DNA from: CAYNLK01 sp964398055
GTDB taxonomy: Bacteria > Chloroflexota > Anaerolineae > 4572-78 > J111
Length of the DNA stretch: 64,000 nt
Direction: 5' to 3'
NCBI GenBank assembly: GCA_964398055.1
Contig: CAYNLK010000008.1
Location: 62,001-126,000 of the forward strand
The notes beneath the pieces were generated by a model, which saw nothing but the letters and a program-made list of their open reading frames with translations, was not told where the DNA came from and made no database searches. The translations under genes were made by a program, and so were the position numbers. Of this stretch, positions 31,128 to 40,947 are shown piece by piece; within the stretch, counting starts at the first letter, position 1, and each line of letters begins with the position of its first letter.

Positions 31128-33846
31128 ATCTCCTCTATTAATTACCGCCCTGCAACTGGGGCTGCTGGTTCTGACTATTTACTACACCTTCATCGGTGGG
31201 CAAACGGCGCAGGGTATTTACGACCACCGCTGGCGGCTGATCACCCTCTGGCTAACCGCGCTCCTCATCGGGAGTTGGCTGCTGCTCCGCTTGCTCGGTC
31301 GCCACAAAATTCCCTGCACCCCCTTCGACCTGCCCCTCTTATTCCTATTCGTCGCCTGGCTGCTGGCCACGCTTTTTTCGGTCAATCCGGTCTATAGCCA
31401 GGAAACAATGGTTTTCTTCATTATATATATTTTCGTTTTCTATCTGGCCGCGGACCTGGGCCGCTGGCCCTGGCTGATAGAGCTAACTTTCAACGCGGTC
31501 ATTGCCGTCTCCGGGCTGGTCTGGACTTTGGCGGCCTGGCAGTTGCTGCACTGGTATCAAAACCTGCCTCCCCTCCCCCTGCTGCTGCAGGGCCATCAGC
31601 CGCCGCTCGCCTGGCTGCGCTTATCAGTCTTGGGCAATCCCAATACCATGGCCAGTTTCATTGCCCTGGTATTTCCCATCGTGCTGTACAAGCTGACGGC
31701 GGTGCGCCGCTTAATCAGCCGCCTGTTGTTGCTGGTGTGGCTGGGGCTGCTGCTGGCCGCGGCCTTGTTGACCCAGTCGCGTGGCGGGATTGTTGGGTTG
31801 GTGGTGGCCGGCGGCTTTTTCCTGCTGGTTTGGGCCTGGTCGCGGCGAGGGAACGGCTTGCCCCAGGCTCTTTTCCAAATTGGCCGCAAACCGGGCGTCT
31901 GGTTGTTGATGCTGGCGCTGCTGGCCGGGTTGGTTTTAGGCGGCTGGCTTCTCATTAGCTGGCGCGATGTTGGCGGCGCAGTGGGTATCCGCCAGCAGGT
32001 GATGGTTGGGGCCCTCAAGACGTGGCAGGCCCAGCCGCTGCTGGGCTCCGGCCCCGGCACGCTGGGCGAGGAGCTACTCCGTCGCCAGCAGCAGCCGGGG
32101 TTCATCTGGCCCGATGCCCATAATCTCCTGTTGACCCTGACGGCTGAAACCGGCCTGGTCGGCTTGATCGGCCTGCTCTGGCTGGCTGTTGTGGGGGCGC
32201 AGTTGCTGTGGACCACGCTTCGCCAGTCCGATAAATCGACCTGGCCTCTAGCCAGCCTGGCCTGCCTGGCGGCGTTGCTCGGCTTTATGGCTCACAACCT
32301 GGTCGACTCCCTCTTTAAATTTCCGCTGATCATGCTGCTGGTCTCGGTTTGGGCCGGTTTTTGGGCCAGCGCCTCGCCCGGTATGTCCCGGTCCGATCCC
32401 GCAGCGCAGGTCTCCGCCAGAAATAGTCCTCCAGAAAAATTTTCGCCGGGATTAGGGGATTGGGGGATGAAAAATAATGAAAAAAATCTCCAAACCCAAA
32501 GGGCAGGTGTCCCCCAATCCTGGCCCAAAATGATTGGAAAGAACTTGTCTGGACATGAATATTGGACTTTTCCAGTAACGATTACGGCGTTGCTGATTTT
32601 GGCGGCGACAACTCTGGTGGGTGCCAGCCATATTTGCCATATTGCCGCCTACAACCAGGCCGTGGCTGCCGCTAACCAGAACGATTGGTCGGTTGCCCGT
32701 GATTATCTGCAGCAAGCCACTGAACTTGCCCCCAATCTGTCCTTCTACCGGCGCCAACTCGGTTTGGTAAGCGGTTATCTTGCCACTCAGAACGACTCCA
32801 CCGGGCCGGCCCAGCGGCAGCAGGCCATCGACCATTATCGGGCTGCCCTGGCCGGCCTAGACCGCCTGGCCATCGACCACGCTAACCTGGCCTGCCTGCT
32901 GGGGCAGGCCGGTCAGCCCGAGGCGGCCAGCCGGGAACTGGCCCTGGCCCTGGAGTTGGAGCCGAACCAGCCCCTCTATGCCCTGAATTTGGGTTACTAT
33001 CTGGAACAGATGGGCGATTATCCGGCCGCTTGGGCTTACTACGCCGATGTTCTGGCCGCCTGGCCGGATTACCTGCCAGCCGCTTACTGGTCTCAAACGC
33101 AACCACGGCGAGAGGCGCGACCGGCAATCATCGTCGCAGCCGCCCAAAAATTGGCCGAACGGGGGGCCGAGACGGCGCCGCCGCTGCTCCAACTCTTTCT
33201 TTACGCCAGCGACCTCGAGTCAGCCTGGCAGGTCTACGAGCAATATTTGGCCGGTGAGACAGTCGCCGGCCATCTGGCCCGCGGGCGTCTCCTTATAGCG
33301 GAGCAGCGGTTGGCCGAGGCGCAGGCGGCCTATGAGGCGGCGCTGGCCCTCGACCCGGCTGCCGGGGAGGCTTACCTGGGCTTGAGTCAAATCGCCCTGG
33401 CCCAACAGCGAGTCCCCGAGGCGGTCCAGTTGGCCGAAGCAGCCCTGTTTTTGGCTGAAAATCCCGATACCCTCTATCAGGCGGCGCTGGCCTTGACCGC
33501 CGCCGGCGCTGATACCAGGGCGGTCGAGTTATACGAGGCGGCCTTCAAACAGTTGACTGCCGTCGATGATCCCAACCCGGCCCGCTACGCCACCGAAGTG
33601 GCCCGGCGGCGGCCGCTGCCGCTCAACACCCTGCCCTGCCTGATTCAGCTCTACCCCACTCAGCGATTGATCGATCTGACGTTGGCCGAAAGTAACCTGC
33701 TGGAGCAGCAAGGGGATTATACGGCTGCCGGTCAGGTTTATCAGCGCTTATTAGCAATCGAGCCACAAGCCGCGGCGGTCCGCGCCGCCCTGGCAACCTT
33801 GTGTCGCCAACAACCTCAAGTTTGTGACCTTCGGGCAAGTGAATAG
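31105..33846 (+). CDS. O-antigen-ligase-like (Wzy_C) membrane protein fused to TPR domain
   Basis: 913 residues. The N-terminal half (about 10-430) has some eleven membrane spans with the Wzy/WaaL core: NPNTMASFIALVFPIVLYK, then LTQSRGGIVGLVVAG, and a large outer loop with GSGPGTLGEE and DAHNLLLTLTAETGLVGL. Residues 430-488 form a low-complexity insert. A last span at about 490-510 is followed by roughly eight tetratricopeptide repeats (515-905). Such proteins polymerise or ligate lipid-linked glycans outside the membrane; the TPR part could gather partner enzymes or set chain length. ATG 31105 overlaps the previous gene by 23 bases. It is the only ligase-like gene in the island. Confidence 0.88.
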   Translation: MKALPSPKSPLLITALQLGLLVLTIYYTFIGGQTAQGIYDHRWRLITLWLTALLIGSWLLLRLLGRHKIPCTPFDLPLLFLFVAWLLATLFSVNPVYSQETMVFFIIYIFVFYLAADLGRWPWLIELTFNAVIAVSGLVWTLAAWQLLHWYQNLPPLPLLLQGHQPPLAWLRLSVLGNPNTMASFIALVFPIVLYKLTAVRRLISRLLLLVWLGLLLAAALLTQSRGGIVGLVVAGGFFLLVWAWSRRGNGLPQALFQIGRKPGVWLLMLALLAGLVLGGWLLISWRDVGGAVGIRQQVMVGALKTWQAQPLLGSGPGTLGEELLRRQQQPGFIWPDAHNLLLTLTAETGLVGLIGLLWLAVVGAQLLWTTLRQSDKSTWPLASLACLAALLGFMAHNLVDSLFKFPLIMLLVSVWAGFWASASPGMSRSDPAAQVSARNSPPEKFSPGLGDWGMKNNEKNLQTQRAGVPQSWPKMIGKNLSGHEYWTFPVTITALLILAATTLVGASHICHIAAYNQAVAAANQNDWSVARDYLQQATELAPNLSFYRRQLGLVSGYLATQNDSTGPAQRQQAIDHYRAALAGLDRLAIDHANLACLLGQAGQPEAASRELALALELEPNQPLYALNLGYYLEQMGDYPAAWAYYADVLAAWPDYLPAAYWSQTQPRREARPAIIVAAAQKLAERGAETAPPLLQLFLYASDLESAWQVYEQYLAGETVAGHLARGRLLIAEQRLAEAQAAYEAALALDPAAGEAYLGLSQIALAQQRVPEAVQLAEAALFLAENPDTLYQAALALTAAGADTRAVELYEAAFKQLTAVDDPNPARYATEVARRRPLPLNTLPCLIQLYPTQRLIDLTLAESNLLEQQGDYTAAGQVYQRLLAIEPQAAAVRAALATLCRQQPQVCDLRASE
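32449..32520. repeat. Palindromic low-complexity insert inside the ligase gene
   Basis: GGATTGGGGG (32457-32466) and CCCCCAATCC (32511-32520) are perfect arms enclosing an A-rich loop that includes CAAACCCAAAGGGCAGGTGTC. That last motif reappears three times as CAAACCCGCAGGGCAGGTGTC-like units at 56033-56140. The insert keeps the frame open and encodes a polar linker between membrane spans. Confidence 0.65.
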
Positions 33847-33978
33847 GTACCTTTGCCCGGTCCGATTGGTGACTTTTGTCTCTTTATCAGAAGTCAATTG
33901 TGTTGTATGCTTGGACTCGATGGGCGCGTTTGTTTCACCCAAAACGAATAACCTCCCCTCGTAGCCACAGGGACGCAG

Positions 33979-34031
33979 AGAACGCCAGGTAGACTATTAT
34001 GTTATTTTATTTTCATTGATCCTGGCGTTCT
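33979..34031. other. Inverted repeat in the gap 33847-34123
   Basis: AGAACGCCAGG (33979-33989) and CCTGGCGTTCT (34021-34031) are perfect 11-bp arms around a 31-base AT-rich loop. The rest of this 277-base gap between two island genes shows no gene and no clear promoter. Confidence 0.6.
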
Positions 34032-34123
34032 TGCATTCTGGCTGCTTGAGTTCAGCATCAGGCAAATTCGGCTGAGTCTGGCCAGTTCTCCAGATTTAAT
34101 CAGGTGGGATAGGTCTGATACCA

Positions 34124-35968
34124 TTGAAGCAGACAATCAACTCTAGCTCCTGGCGTAGTTTCATAGATTTTCTGCGATCCTGGTCTACCGGTCAGGCGCT
34201 GCTGTTTTTTACACTGGTCAGCAGCCTGATGCTCTATCCAATCTGGCTACACCTGTTCGACCGGCTGGTCGTGGGCGGCGATGCCTACGAGTATATCTGG
34301 AAGTTGTGGTGGTTCAAGCACAGCCTCCTGTCCGGCCAGTCGCCCTGGCTGGCCCCGCAGATCTATTATCCGCACGGCTATTTGCTGGCTTACGGCGAGT
34401 TGACCCCGGTCAATACCATTCTGGCCCTGCCCCTGACGCTGCTGCTGGGTGACATCCCCACTTATAATCTGCTGGTGTTGTTCAGCACCATTCTCTCCGG
34501 TTTTACGATGTTTTTGCTGGCCCGCGAAGTCACCGGCAGCTTCTGGGCCGGCCTGTTGGCGGGCACGATTTTCGCCTTTGCCCCCTTCCGGCGGCTCCAG
34601 GTGTTGCATCTCAATGTGCTGGCGACCCAGTGGCTGCCGCTGTTGTTCTATTTTTTGGAACGGCTGGCCCGCACCCGTAAACCGGGTTACGGCCTGGCCG
34701 CCGGCGTTGCTTTTGGCCTGAACGCCCTGGCTTCGTGGTATTACGCGGTGGCCGGGGCCCTCTTTATGCTGGTTTGGGGACTATTCCGCTTTAGACCATT
34801 GGCCGCGTCTCTGCGTTCCAGGCCGCTCTGGTTGGCCGCCGGTCTGTTTATGGCTGCGGCGGGGCTGCTCGTGTTACCCTTTGCCTGGCCCTACCTGGCC
34901 GTTCTCGGCAACCCCGACACCGCCATCCCGATGGACAACAGCAATTTCTATTCAGCCTCGCCGGTTGAGTACCTCTTGCCGTCGCCGTTTCAATTTTTAT
35001 GGGGCCAGTGGGTTTTTCAGAATCTATACAATCGCCCGGAGCCGGGGGAGTTTATCATTGGCTGGGGCTTTATGGCCTGGCTCTTTGCCCTGTATGGCCT
35101 GGGACTGGCCCCGCGGTCGCAGGTTCGCCCCTGGCTGGCCGTAGTTGTAGTGGCTTTTATCTTGAGTTTGGGCCTGACCTTGCACCTGGCCGGCCGGCAG
35201 GTGGTCATTCCGGCGCCGCAGCCGGTAGTTGCCCAATTCAATCACTGGCTGAATACCATCTCGCTTGATTATGCCCTGGACCCGGAACCATTTATAATTG
35301 GTCAGGAGGATGGCCTGGTCATCCCGCTGCCGGCCCTGCTGTTGCGCTGGTTTGTGCCGGTTCTGGGCAAAATGAGAACCTGGACTCGCTTTGGCTTCAT
35401 TGCTTTATTTGGTATCGCCATGCTGGCCGCCCTGGGTGCGGCGACCTGGCAGCGGCGGGAGATCAAGCCTAAAAAGTCCCGGCTGATCGAGCGTAGCGCC
35501 TGGTTGGCGGTTATTGGCTTGACCTTTTTTGAATTGTGGTGGGCGCCGCTGCCGATGATTACGCCGGTGCTGGAACGTCCGGTTGATCGCTGGTTGCGCC
35601 AGCAGCCAGGCGCTGAGGCCATCATCGAATACCCGTTGAACAGTAGTTTCAACGGCCAGCAACTGGTCTACACCCGCGCTCACGGCAAGCCCATCGTTCA
35701 CGGTTACGGCCTGTTTTTGGGTTTTATGATGGGCCGGCGTCACCCGGAGCTATTGACCTTCCCGGCTGAGGCCAGCCTGAGTCGCCTGAGCGAGTGGGGG
35801 GTGCGCTACGTTTTGATTGATACGGCCGAGCCGAACGCGGCCGAGGCCCAGGCCTTGCTGGCCGCGGCCGCGGCGACGCCGTGCCTGCAGCCGGCCACGG
35901 TTCAGGACACCGTGCACGTGTTTGAATTGGCTGGCTGTCCGATTAACTCTGCGAGCGAGTCGCCATGA
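34124..35968 (+). CDS. Large multi-spanning membrane protein, GT-C-type glycosyltransferase candidate
   Basis: 614 residues with about twelve membrane spans and a C-terminal soluble part (about 485-610). After the first span comes DRLVVGGDAYEYIWKLWWFK, an early outer loop with acidic residues, then PHGYLLAYGELTPVN. This matches the layout of GT-C enzymes, which use polyprenyl-phosphate sugars and keep catalytic aspartates in the first loop. The soluble end contains EYPLNSSFNGQQLVYTR and WGVRYVLID, found in large bacterial membrane proteins of this kind. The start is TTG 34124 with poor ribosome site; no ATG lies close. I cannot name the acceptor. Confidence 0.75.
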   Translation: MKQTINSSSWRSFIDFLRSWSTGQALLFFTLVSSLMLYPIWLHLFDRLVVGGDAYEYIWKLWWFKHSLLSGQSPWLAPQIYYPHGYLLAYGELTPVNTILALPLTLLLGDIPTYNLLVLFSTILSGFTMFLLAREVTGSFWAGLLAGTIFAFAPFRRLQVLHLNVLATQWLPLLFYFLERLARTRKPGYGLAAGVAFGLNALASWYYAVAGALFMLVWGLFRFRPLAASLRSRPLWLAAGLFMAAAGLLVLPFAWPYLAVLGNPDTAIPMDNSNFYSASPVEYLLPSPFQFLWGQWVFQNLYNRPEPGEFIIGWGFMAWLFALYGLGLAPRSQVRPWLAVVVVAFILSLGLTLHLAGRQVVIPAPQPVVAQFNHWLNTISLDYALDPEPFIIGQEDGLVIPLPALLLRWFVPVLGKMRTWTRFGFIALFGIAMLAALGAATWQRREIKPKKSRLIERSAWLAVIGLTFFELWWAPLPMITPVLERPVDRWLRQQPGAEAIIEYPLNSSFNGQQLVYTRAHGKPIVHGYGLFLGFMMGRRHPELLTFPAEASLSRLSEWGVRYVLIDTAEPNAAEAQALLAAAAATPCLQPATVQDTVHVFELAGCPINSASESP

Positions 35969-36038
35969 TGATTGACCCGGCCCCGTCAGGCTGCCCGGGC
36001 TGTTTGGCCCAGCGGCCGCGGCGGCGAGAGGTTCGCTA

Positions 36039-37262
36039 ATGCCAAACAGACCCGAGTCTCCACCCCAAAATGGAGCTGCTTACTTGCCGGCCGATTTTTT
36101 GCTCATTCTGATTCTCTTTTTCACCGGCCGGCTCATGATGTTGATCGCCTTTCCGCCGGAAAATCTCATTTTCTATGGCGATTATCAGCACTACTTCAAC
36201 GTGGCGGCAATGAGCCGCCAGGGTTACTACCCCTTCATCCACTACTGGTACGAGTTTCCGCCCATTTTTCCTTATTTGAACATCCTGGTTTATACCCTGG
36301 CCGGCCAACAGCTTAAGAATTATATTCCGATCCTGGCCTTTGTGCTGCTCTTGGCGGAGGGCGGCAATCTTTACCTGCTCTTCCGCCTGGCTCTGACCCT
36401 GTACAGCCCGGCCCGAAGTATCAAAATCGCCTGGATTTACACTGCCTTGTTCGTGCCGGTCTTTTTCTGGCTGGGCAACTTTGACGCCCTGACCACCTTT
36501 TTCATTTTATTGGGCCTGTACAGCCTGCTCAAGCAGAAAAATAAATTGCTAGGCTTGGCGCTGGGCTTGGGCGTTATGGTCAAATTTGTGCCCGTGCTGC
36601 TGCTGGCAACGGTTTGGCGGGCCAGGGGCTTCAAGGCGACCCTCATCTACGCCGGGGCGGTTGTTTTGACCAGCCTGCTCATTTTTGGGCCGTTTGGCCT
36701 GCTCAATCCTGAGTTAACCCTGGCCTCGCTGCAAGCCCAGGCCGGCAAGTCATCCTACCAAACCGTCTGGGCGCTGCTCGATGGCAACGATACCACCGGC
36801 AACTTTGGCCCGCTCGATGATCACTTCGACCCGGTCAAAGCAACGCAACCGCTCAACAACCCGCCCCGCATCCCGACCTGGTTCACCTTGATCCCCTTCG
36901 GCCTGCTGGGGCTGTTCATTTTGACTCGCCCCCGGACTCTGCCCGATCCCAATCTGGACGCGGTCATCTTCACTACCCTGACTTTTGTGATCTTTTTTCT
37001 GTGGTCCCAGGGCTGGAGTCCCCAATGGCAGACCTATTTGATTCCGCTGCTGTTGCTGTCGTTGCCGGAGCGGCGAGCCGTCTTGTTCATTATCGTGCTG
37101 GGCTTCATCAATTTTCTGGAGTGGCCGGTCATCTTGTCGCGGGGACTCAACCAGTTGTTGCCGCTGACGATCATTAGCCGCACGCTGATATTGGTTTTAT
37201 TGGTCTGGGAGTTGTACGGCCGGTTCCGCGGCGCGGCTCAGCGAAAGGATGTTTACCTATGA
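36039..37262 (+). CDS. GT-C/GT87-like mannosyltransferase candidate
   Basis: 407 residues, about ten membrane spans. The first outer loop has GDYQHYFNVAAMSRQGYYPF and EFPPIFPYLN, with acidic residues where GT-C enzymes place their catalytic aspartate. The central FWLGNFDALTTFFILLGLYS followed by VMVKFVPVLLL is the GT87-type core. The last spans follow a loop with NPPRIPTWFTLIPFG. It would act outside the membrane with a polyprenyl-phosphate sugar. ATG 36039 stands 70 bases after the previous stop. It overlaps the next gene by four bases (ATGA), so the two are cotranslated and may form a pair. Confidence 0.8.
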   Translation: MPNRPESPPQNGAAYLPADFLLILILFFTGRLMMLIAFPPENLIFYGDYQHYFNVAAMSRQGYYPFIHYWYEFPPIFPYLNILVYTLAGQQLKNYIPILAFVLLLAEGGNLYLLFRLALTLYSPARSIKIAWIYTALFVPVFFWLGNFDALTTFFILLGLYSLLKQKNKLLGLALGLGVMVKFVPVLLLATVWRARGFKATLIYAGAVVLTSLLIFGPFGLLNPELTLASLQAQAGKSSYQTVWALLDGNDTTGNFGPLDDHFDPVKATQPLNNPPRIPTWFTLIPFGLLGLFILTRPRTLPDPNLDAVIFTTLTFVIFFLWSQGWSPQWQTYLIPLLLLSLPERRAVLFIIVLGFINFLEWPVILSRGLNQLLPLTIISRTLILVLLVWELYGRFRGAAQRKDVYL

Positions 37263-38224
37263 CCGGGCCAGCCGCCCCTGCGACCCCACAACCGACCGCA
37301 ATGGCCAAACGCCTGGCTATCGTCTGGTGGGGCGTTGCCCTGGGCATCGTCATCGGTTGCGCTTTGAACGCCATCAGCGGTTTTGATTGGGTCCACTTTT
37401 ATTATCCGCGGGCGCACGACTTTGCGCCGGAGACGGTTATCAATCCCCTCTGGCTTTATTTGCTCATCGCCCCATTGGGCTATCTGCCTATGCGGGTGAG
37501 CTACGGGCTGTTTTCACTGGTCAATGTCGGTCTGCTCTGGTTGGGCAGCCGGCTGACCGGGGTCAACCGTTTTGCGCTGCTCATCTCTTTTCCCGCCTTG
37601 TGGGTTTTGTGGTACGGGCAAATTGATATTTTGGTCATGTTTGGGGTGGCGCTGGGCTTGTGGGCGGTGCATTCCCGCCGGCCGATCTGGCTAGGTGTGG
37701 CTCTGCTGCTGTTGCTGATCAAACCCCATATCGGCGCGCCGCTGGCCATCCTCTATTTTCTATGGTTGCGCGATTGGCGGGCGCTGGCCGTATGTGGGGC
37801 AGTCCTGTTCCTGACCTTAATCATTTGGGGTTTTGAGTGGCCGCTGAGCTGGCTCAGAAGCCTGTTGCAGGTCGCCGCGCCGCCGCCGGATGCCGCTCTG
37901 ACCACGGCCGGCCAACAGACCAATATTTCGCTATTTCCGTATGGGTTGCTGGCCTGGCTGGTTATGTTGCTGCCCATGTCGCGGCTGGAGCGAGCTATCG
38001 GGACCTTGGCGGCCACCTTTCTGTCGGCGCCTTATGCGGCCACCTACTCGATCATAACCTTGCTGGTTCTGCCGGCGCCGTGGTGGGTTTACCTGTTGAG
38101 TTCGGTCCCGTTGGTTTTGGGGCCAAAGGGGTACTGGTTGACCACCTTTGCCCCGTTGGGTTGCCTCGGCTGGCTGGCGGCCAGGCGGCTGACCCCGTTC
38201 GTAAAAGCGCGCCTGGCTTTTTGA
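37259..38224 (+). CDS. GT87/DUF2029 family membrane glycosyltransferase
   Basis: 321 residues, about nine spans. It has FDWVHFYYPRAHDFAPETVINPLWLYL in the first outer loop (residues about 41-67) with acidic and NP motifs, then YGQIDILVMFGVALGLWAV, RPIWLGVALLLLLIKPHIG and a C-terminal run of spans. The G-Q ... K-P-(Q/H) pattern is the GT87 core known from actinobacterial polyprenyl-phosphate-mannose transferases. ATG 37259 overlaps the previous stop (ATGA). It is followed 40 bases later by asnB. Confidence 0.82.
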   Translation: MTGPAAPATPQPTAMAKRLAIVWWGVALGIVIGCALNAISGFDWVHFYYPRAHDFAPETVINPLWLYLLIAPLGYLPMRVSYGLFSLVNVGLLWLGSRLTGVNRFALLISFPALWVLWYGQIDILVMFGVALGLWAVHSRRPIWLGVALLLLLIKPHIGAPLAILYFLWLRDWRALAVCGAVLFLTLIIWGFEWPLSWLRSLLQVAAPPPDAALTTAGQQTNISLFPYGLLAWLVMLLPMSRLERAIGTLAATFLSAPYAATYSIITLLVLPAPWWVYLLSSVPLVLGPKGYWLTTFAPLGCLGWLAARRLTPFVKARLAF

Positions 38225-38264
38225 GAGTTTTTCGATCAGACCTGGAAAGTGACCGAAGACAACA

Positions 38265-40166
38265 ATGTGTGGAATTTGCGGGATCGTGGGCTTCAATCCC
38301 TCTCAAATGGTCGATCAAGCTGTTTTGGTGAAGATGACCCAGGCCATGATTCATCGCGGGCCGGACGAGCAGGGTATTTTCTGCTGTGGTCAGGTGGGCT
38401 TGGGTTCCCGCCGGCTGTCGATCATCGACCTGGTGGGCGGACGGCAGCCCATCGCTAACGAAAATGAGTCGGCCTGGATTGTCTTCAATGGGGAGATTTA
38501 CAACTATCGTCAATTGCGGCAATTCCTGCAAAAAAAGGGCCACACCTTCCGCACTCAAACCGATACAGAGGTCATTCTGCACCTGTACGAGGAATTTGGC
38601 GACGATTGTCTGCAATACCTGAACGGCATCTTTGTTTTTGCCATCTGGGACAGCATTCGCCAGGAAGTGATCATCGCCCGCGATAGAATGGGCATCAAGC
38701 CTCTCTACTACACCCAGGCGGCCAACCAGCTCATCTTTGGCTCCGAGATGAAGGTGGTGTTGGCTCATCCTGGGGTGCCACGTGAGATCGATCTGACCGC
38801 CCTGAACGAATATCTTTCGTATGAATACGTGCCGTCGCCGCGCACCATCCTGCGCCACGTTTATCGCCTGGAGCCAGGTTATTTCTTACGGTTCAGTACC
38901 CGCGGCCTTCACCTGCAACGGTATTGGAATCTCAGTTTAGCCCGCAGCGAAAGCCGGCCGCCGGTCAATTGGCGTGATTATGTGGTTCATCTCTACAATA
39001 CGCTTGAAGAGACCGTGAAGCAAGAGTTGGTCAGTGATGTGCCGGTGGGCGTGCTGTTGAGCGGTGGGATCGACTCCAGCACCATCGCCGTCCTGATGGT
39101 TAAGCAGTATCCCGGCGTGGTTGACAGCTTTTCCATTGGCTTTGAAGAAGCCTCTTTTGACGAGTCCCGTTATGCCCGGACAGTAGCCGAGCGCCTGGGT
39201 ACCCGCCACAATGAACTGATCGTGACCAGCCGGATGGTGGTCGATATGGTGCCGGCCATCACCGAATTTCTGGACGAGCCTTTTGGCGATTCGTCCCTGG
39301 TGCCGACTTTCTTTTTATCGTTATTTACGCGGGGCTACGTTAAGGTGGCCCTGGGGGGCGACGGCGGCGACGAACTATTTGCCGGATATCCCACCCTGGC
39401 GGCTCATCGCCTCATTGAATATTACGAGCGTATTGTCCCGTGGCGGGTGCGCGCTGACGTGATCCCCTGGTTTCTGGACCGGCTGCCGGTTTCATTCAAC
39501 AACATCAGCTTTGATTTCAAAGTGCGCCGTTTTCTGGCCGGACGGGGCGTACCGTTACAGGCGCGCCACCATCGCTGGCTAGGCTCTTTTGTTGACGAAC
39601 AGAAAGAGCTGTTATGGCAGGAGTGGCTCAAGCCGGTGCTGGGCGAGACCTATGCCCAGGCGTATGCCTACGCCCGGGAGTGTGACGCCCGGACGCCGCT
39701 CAATCAAATTCTTTATGACGATATCAAGATGTATCTTGAAGGCGACATTCTCTACAAAGTAGACCGGGCCAGTATGGCCGCCTCGCTGGAGGTGCGGGTG
39801 CCGTTCTTGAATCGTGAGGTGGTGGGTTTTGCCACAGATTTGCCCCTCCCCTTGAAATTGCGCCGGTTCACCGGAAAATATTTACTCAAAAAATGTATGG
39901 CCGATATCTTGCCCCACGAAATCATCAATCGTCCCAAAAAAGGGTTCAACATGCCGGTGGCCCACTGGCTTACCGGTGAATTGCAGGAGCTGCTTTTGGA
40001 TATGCTGTCCGAGGAACGGATTACCGGACAAGGTTTTTTCAATTATGCTTACGTGAAGCGGTTGCTCGATGAGCATTTTTCTTATCAGCGAGATAACCGT
40101 AAGCTGTTGTGGACGCTGCTCATGTTTCAGTTATGGTACGCCAGATATATCGATTCAGCCCATTAG
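38265..40166 (+). CDS. asnB: Asparagine synthetase (glutamine-hydrolysing), AsnB
   Basis: 633 residues, the usual AsnB length. The N-terminal Ntn glutaminase domain begins MCGICGIVG with C2 as nucleophile, followed by HRGPDEQG and NGEIYN. The C-terminal synthetase domain has the ATP-pyrophosphatase loop SGGIDSSTI near residue 266, GGDGGDELFAGYP near 362 and VRVPFLNREVVGFA. The reaction makes asparagine from aspartate, glutamine and ATP. AsnB paralogues are common in polysaccharide clusters, where they may amidate a sugar acid or a peptide. Its place between GT-C genes and a methyltransferase gene favours such a role over housekeeping, but both are possible. Confidence 0.95.
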   Translation: MCGICGIVGFNPSQMVDQAVLVKMTQAMIHRGPDEQGIFCCGQVGLGSRRLSIIDLVGGRQPIANENESAWIVFNGEIYNYRQLRQFLQKKGHTFRTQTDTEVILHLYEEFGDDCLQYLNGIFVFAIWDSIRQEVIIARDRMGIKPLYYTQAANQLIFGSEMKVVLAHPGVPREIDLTALNEYLSYEYVPSPRTILRHVYRLEPGYFLRFSTRGLHLQRYWNLSLARSESRPPVNWRDYVVHLYNTLEETVKQELVSDVPVGVLLSGGIDSSTIAVLMVKQYPGVVDSFSIGFEEASFDESRYARTVAERLGTRHNELIVTSRMVVDMVPAITEFLDEPFGDSSLVPTFFLSLFTRGYVKVALGGDGGDELFAGYPTLAAHRLIEYYERIVPWRVRADVIPWFLDRLPVSFNNISFDFKVRRFLAGRGVPLQARHHRWLGSFVDEQKELLWQEWLKPVLGETYAQAYAYARECDARTPLNQILYDDIKMYLEGDILYKVDRASMAASLEVRVPFLNREVVGFATDLPLPLKLRRFTGKYLLKKCMADILPHEIINRPKKGFNMPVAHWLTGELQELLLDMLSEERITGQGFFNYAYVKRLLDEHFSYQRDNRKLLWTLLMFQLWYARYIDSAH

Positions 40167-40201
40167 GTTAAACCAGAGCCAAGAAAACGGACTCTCAGGC
40201 G

Positions 40202-40945
40202 ATGCACCAAGAAATGTACCCTCACATTCAAAAAGTTGAACAGACTCACTGGTGGTATGTGGCCCGGCGCAAGATCATCTTTGATTGGGTCTGGCGCATC
40301 TTGTCGGATTACTCGTCACCTCAACTCCTCGACGTTGGCTGCGGCACCGGTTTCAATCTGGAGTTCCTGCGGGCCCATGGTTACAACCAGGTGACGGGTC
40401 TTGATTTTTCAACCGAAGCTCTCAATTTTTGCCGCTCTCGTCACCTGACCCGGCTAATCTGTAGTGATGGCGCTCGCCCGCCTTTGCGTGGCCAATCTTT
40501 TGATGTCGTAATCGCCCTGGACTTGATCGAGCATCTGGAAGATGATAATCAGGCTCTGGGCGAGTTGGCCCATTTACTCAAGCCCAGGGGTGTCCTGATA
40601 ATTTTTACCCCGGCCTTTAATTTCTTATGGGGCTTACAAGACGAAGTGAGTCAGCACTATCGGCGCTATACCGCGCCGGAACTACGGCGGAAGGTAACGC
40701 AGGCCGGGTTAACTATCGACAAACTGACGTACGCCAACATTTTCTTGTTTCCATTCATTTGGGCGGGCCGGATGGTGCTGCGATGGCGCGGCAACAAAAT
40801 TCAGGGTACCAGCGAAAATGATTTGCACCCGGCTTGGAGTAATAATCTGTTGCAGGCCATCTTTGCCGCAGAACGCCCTTTACTGCGTTACCTGAATTTT
40901 CCCTTTGGGGTGTCGCTGCTCTGCGTAGCCAGGAAATCGGGTTAA
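40202..40945 (+). CDS. SAM-dependent class I methyltransferase
   Basis: 247 residues. The SAM-binding motif I is LLDVGCGTGFNLEFL near residues 41-55, followed by VTGLDFSTEALN (motif post I) and FDVVIALDLIEHLEDD (motif II). The N-terminal HQEMYPHIQKVEQTHWWYVA is typical for methyltransferases found in glycan clusters. It probably methylates a sugar or a lipid-linked intermediate in the cytoplasm. ATG 40202; the next gene starts two bases after the stop. Confidence 0.88.
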   Translation: MHQEMYPHIQKVEQTHWWYVARRKIIFDWVWRILSDYSSPQLLDVGCGTGFNLEFLRAHGYNQVTGLDFSTEALNFCRSRHLTRLICSDGARPPLRGQSFDVVIALDLIEHLEDDNQALGELAHLLKPRGVLIIFTPAFNFLWGLQDEVSQHYRRYTAPELRRKVTQAGLTIDKLTYANIFLFPFIWAGRMVLRWRGNKIQGTSENDLHPAWSNNLLQAIFAAERPLLRYLNFPFGVSLLCVARKSG

Positions 40946-40947
40946 TC

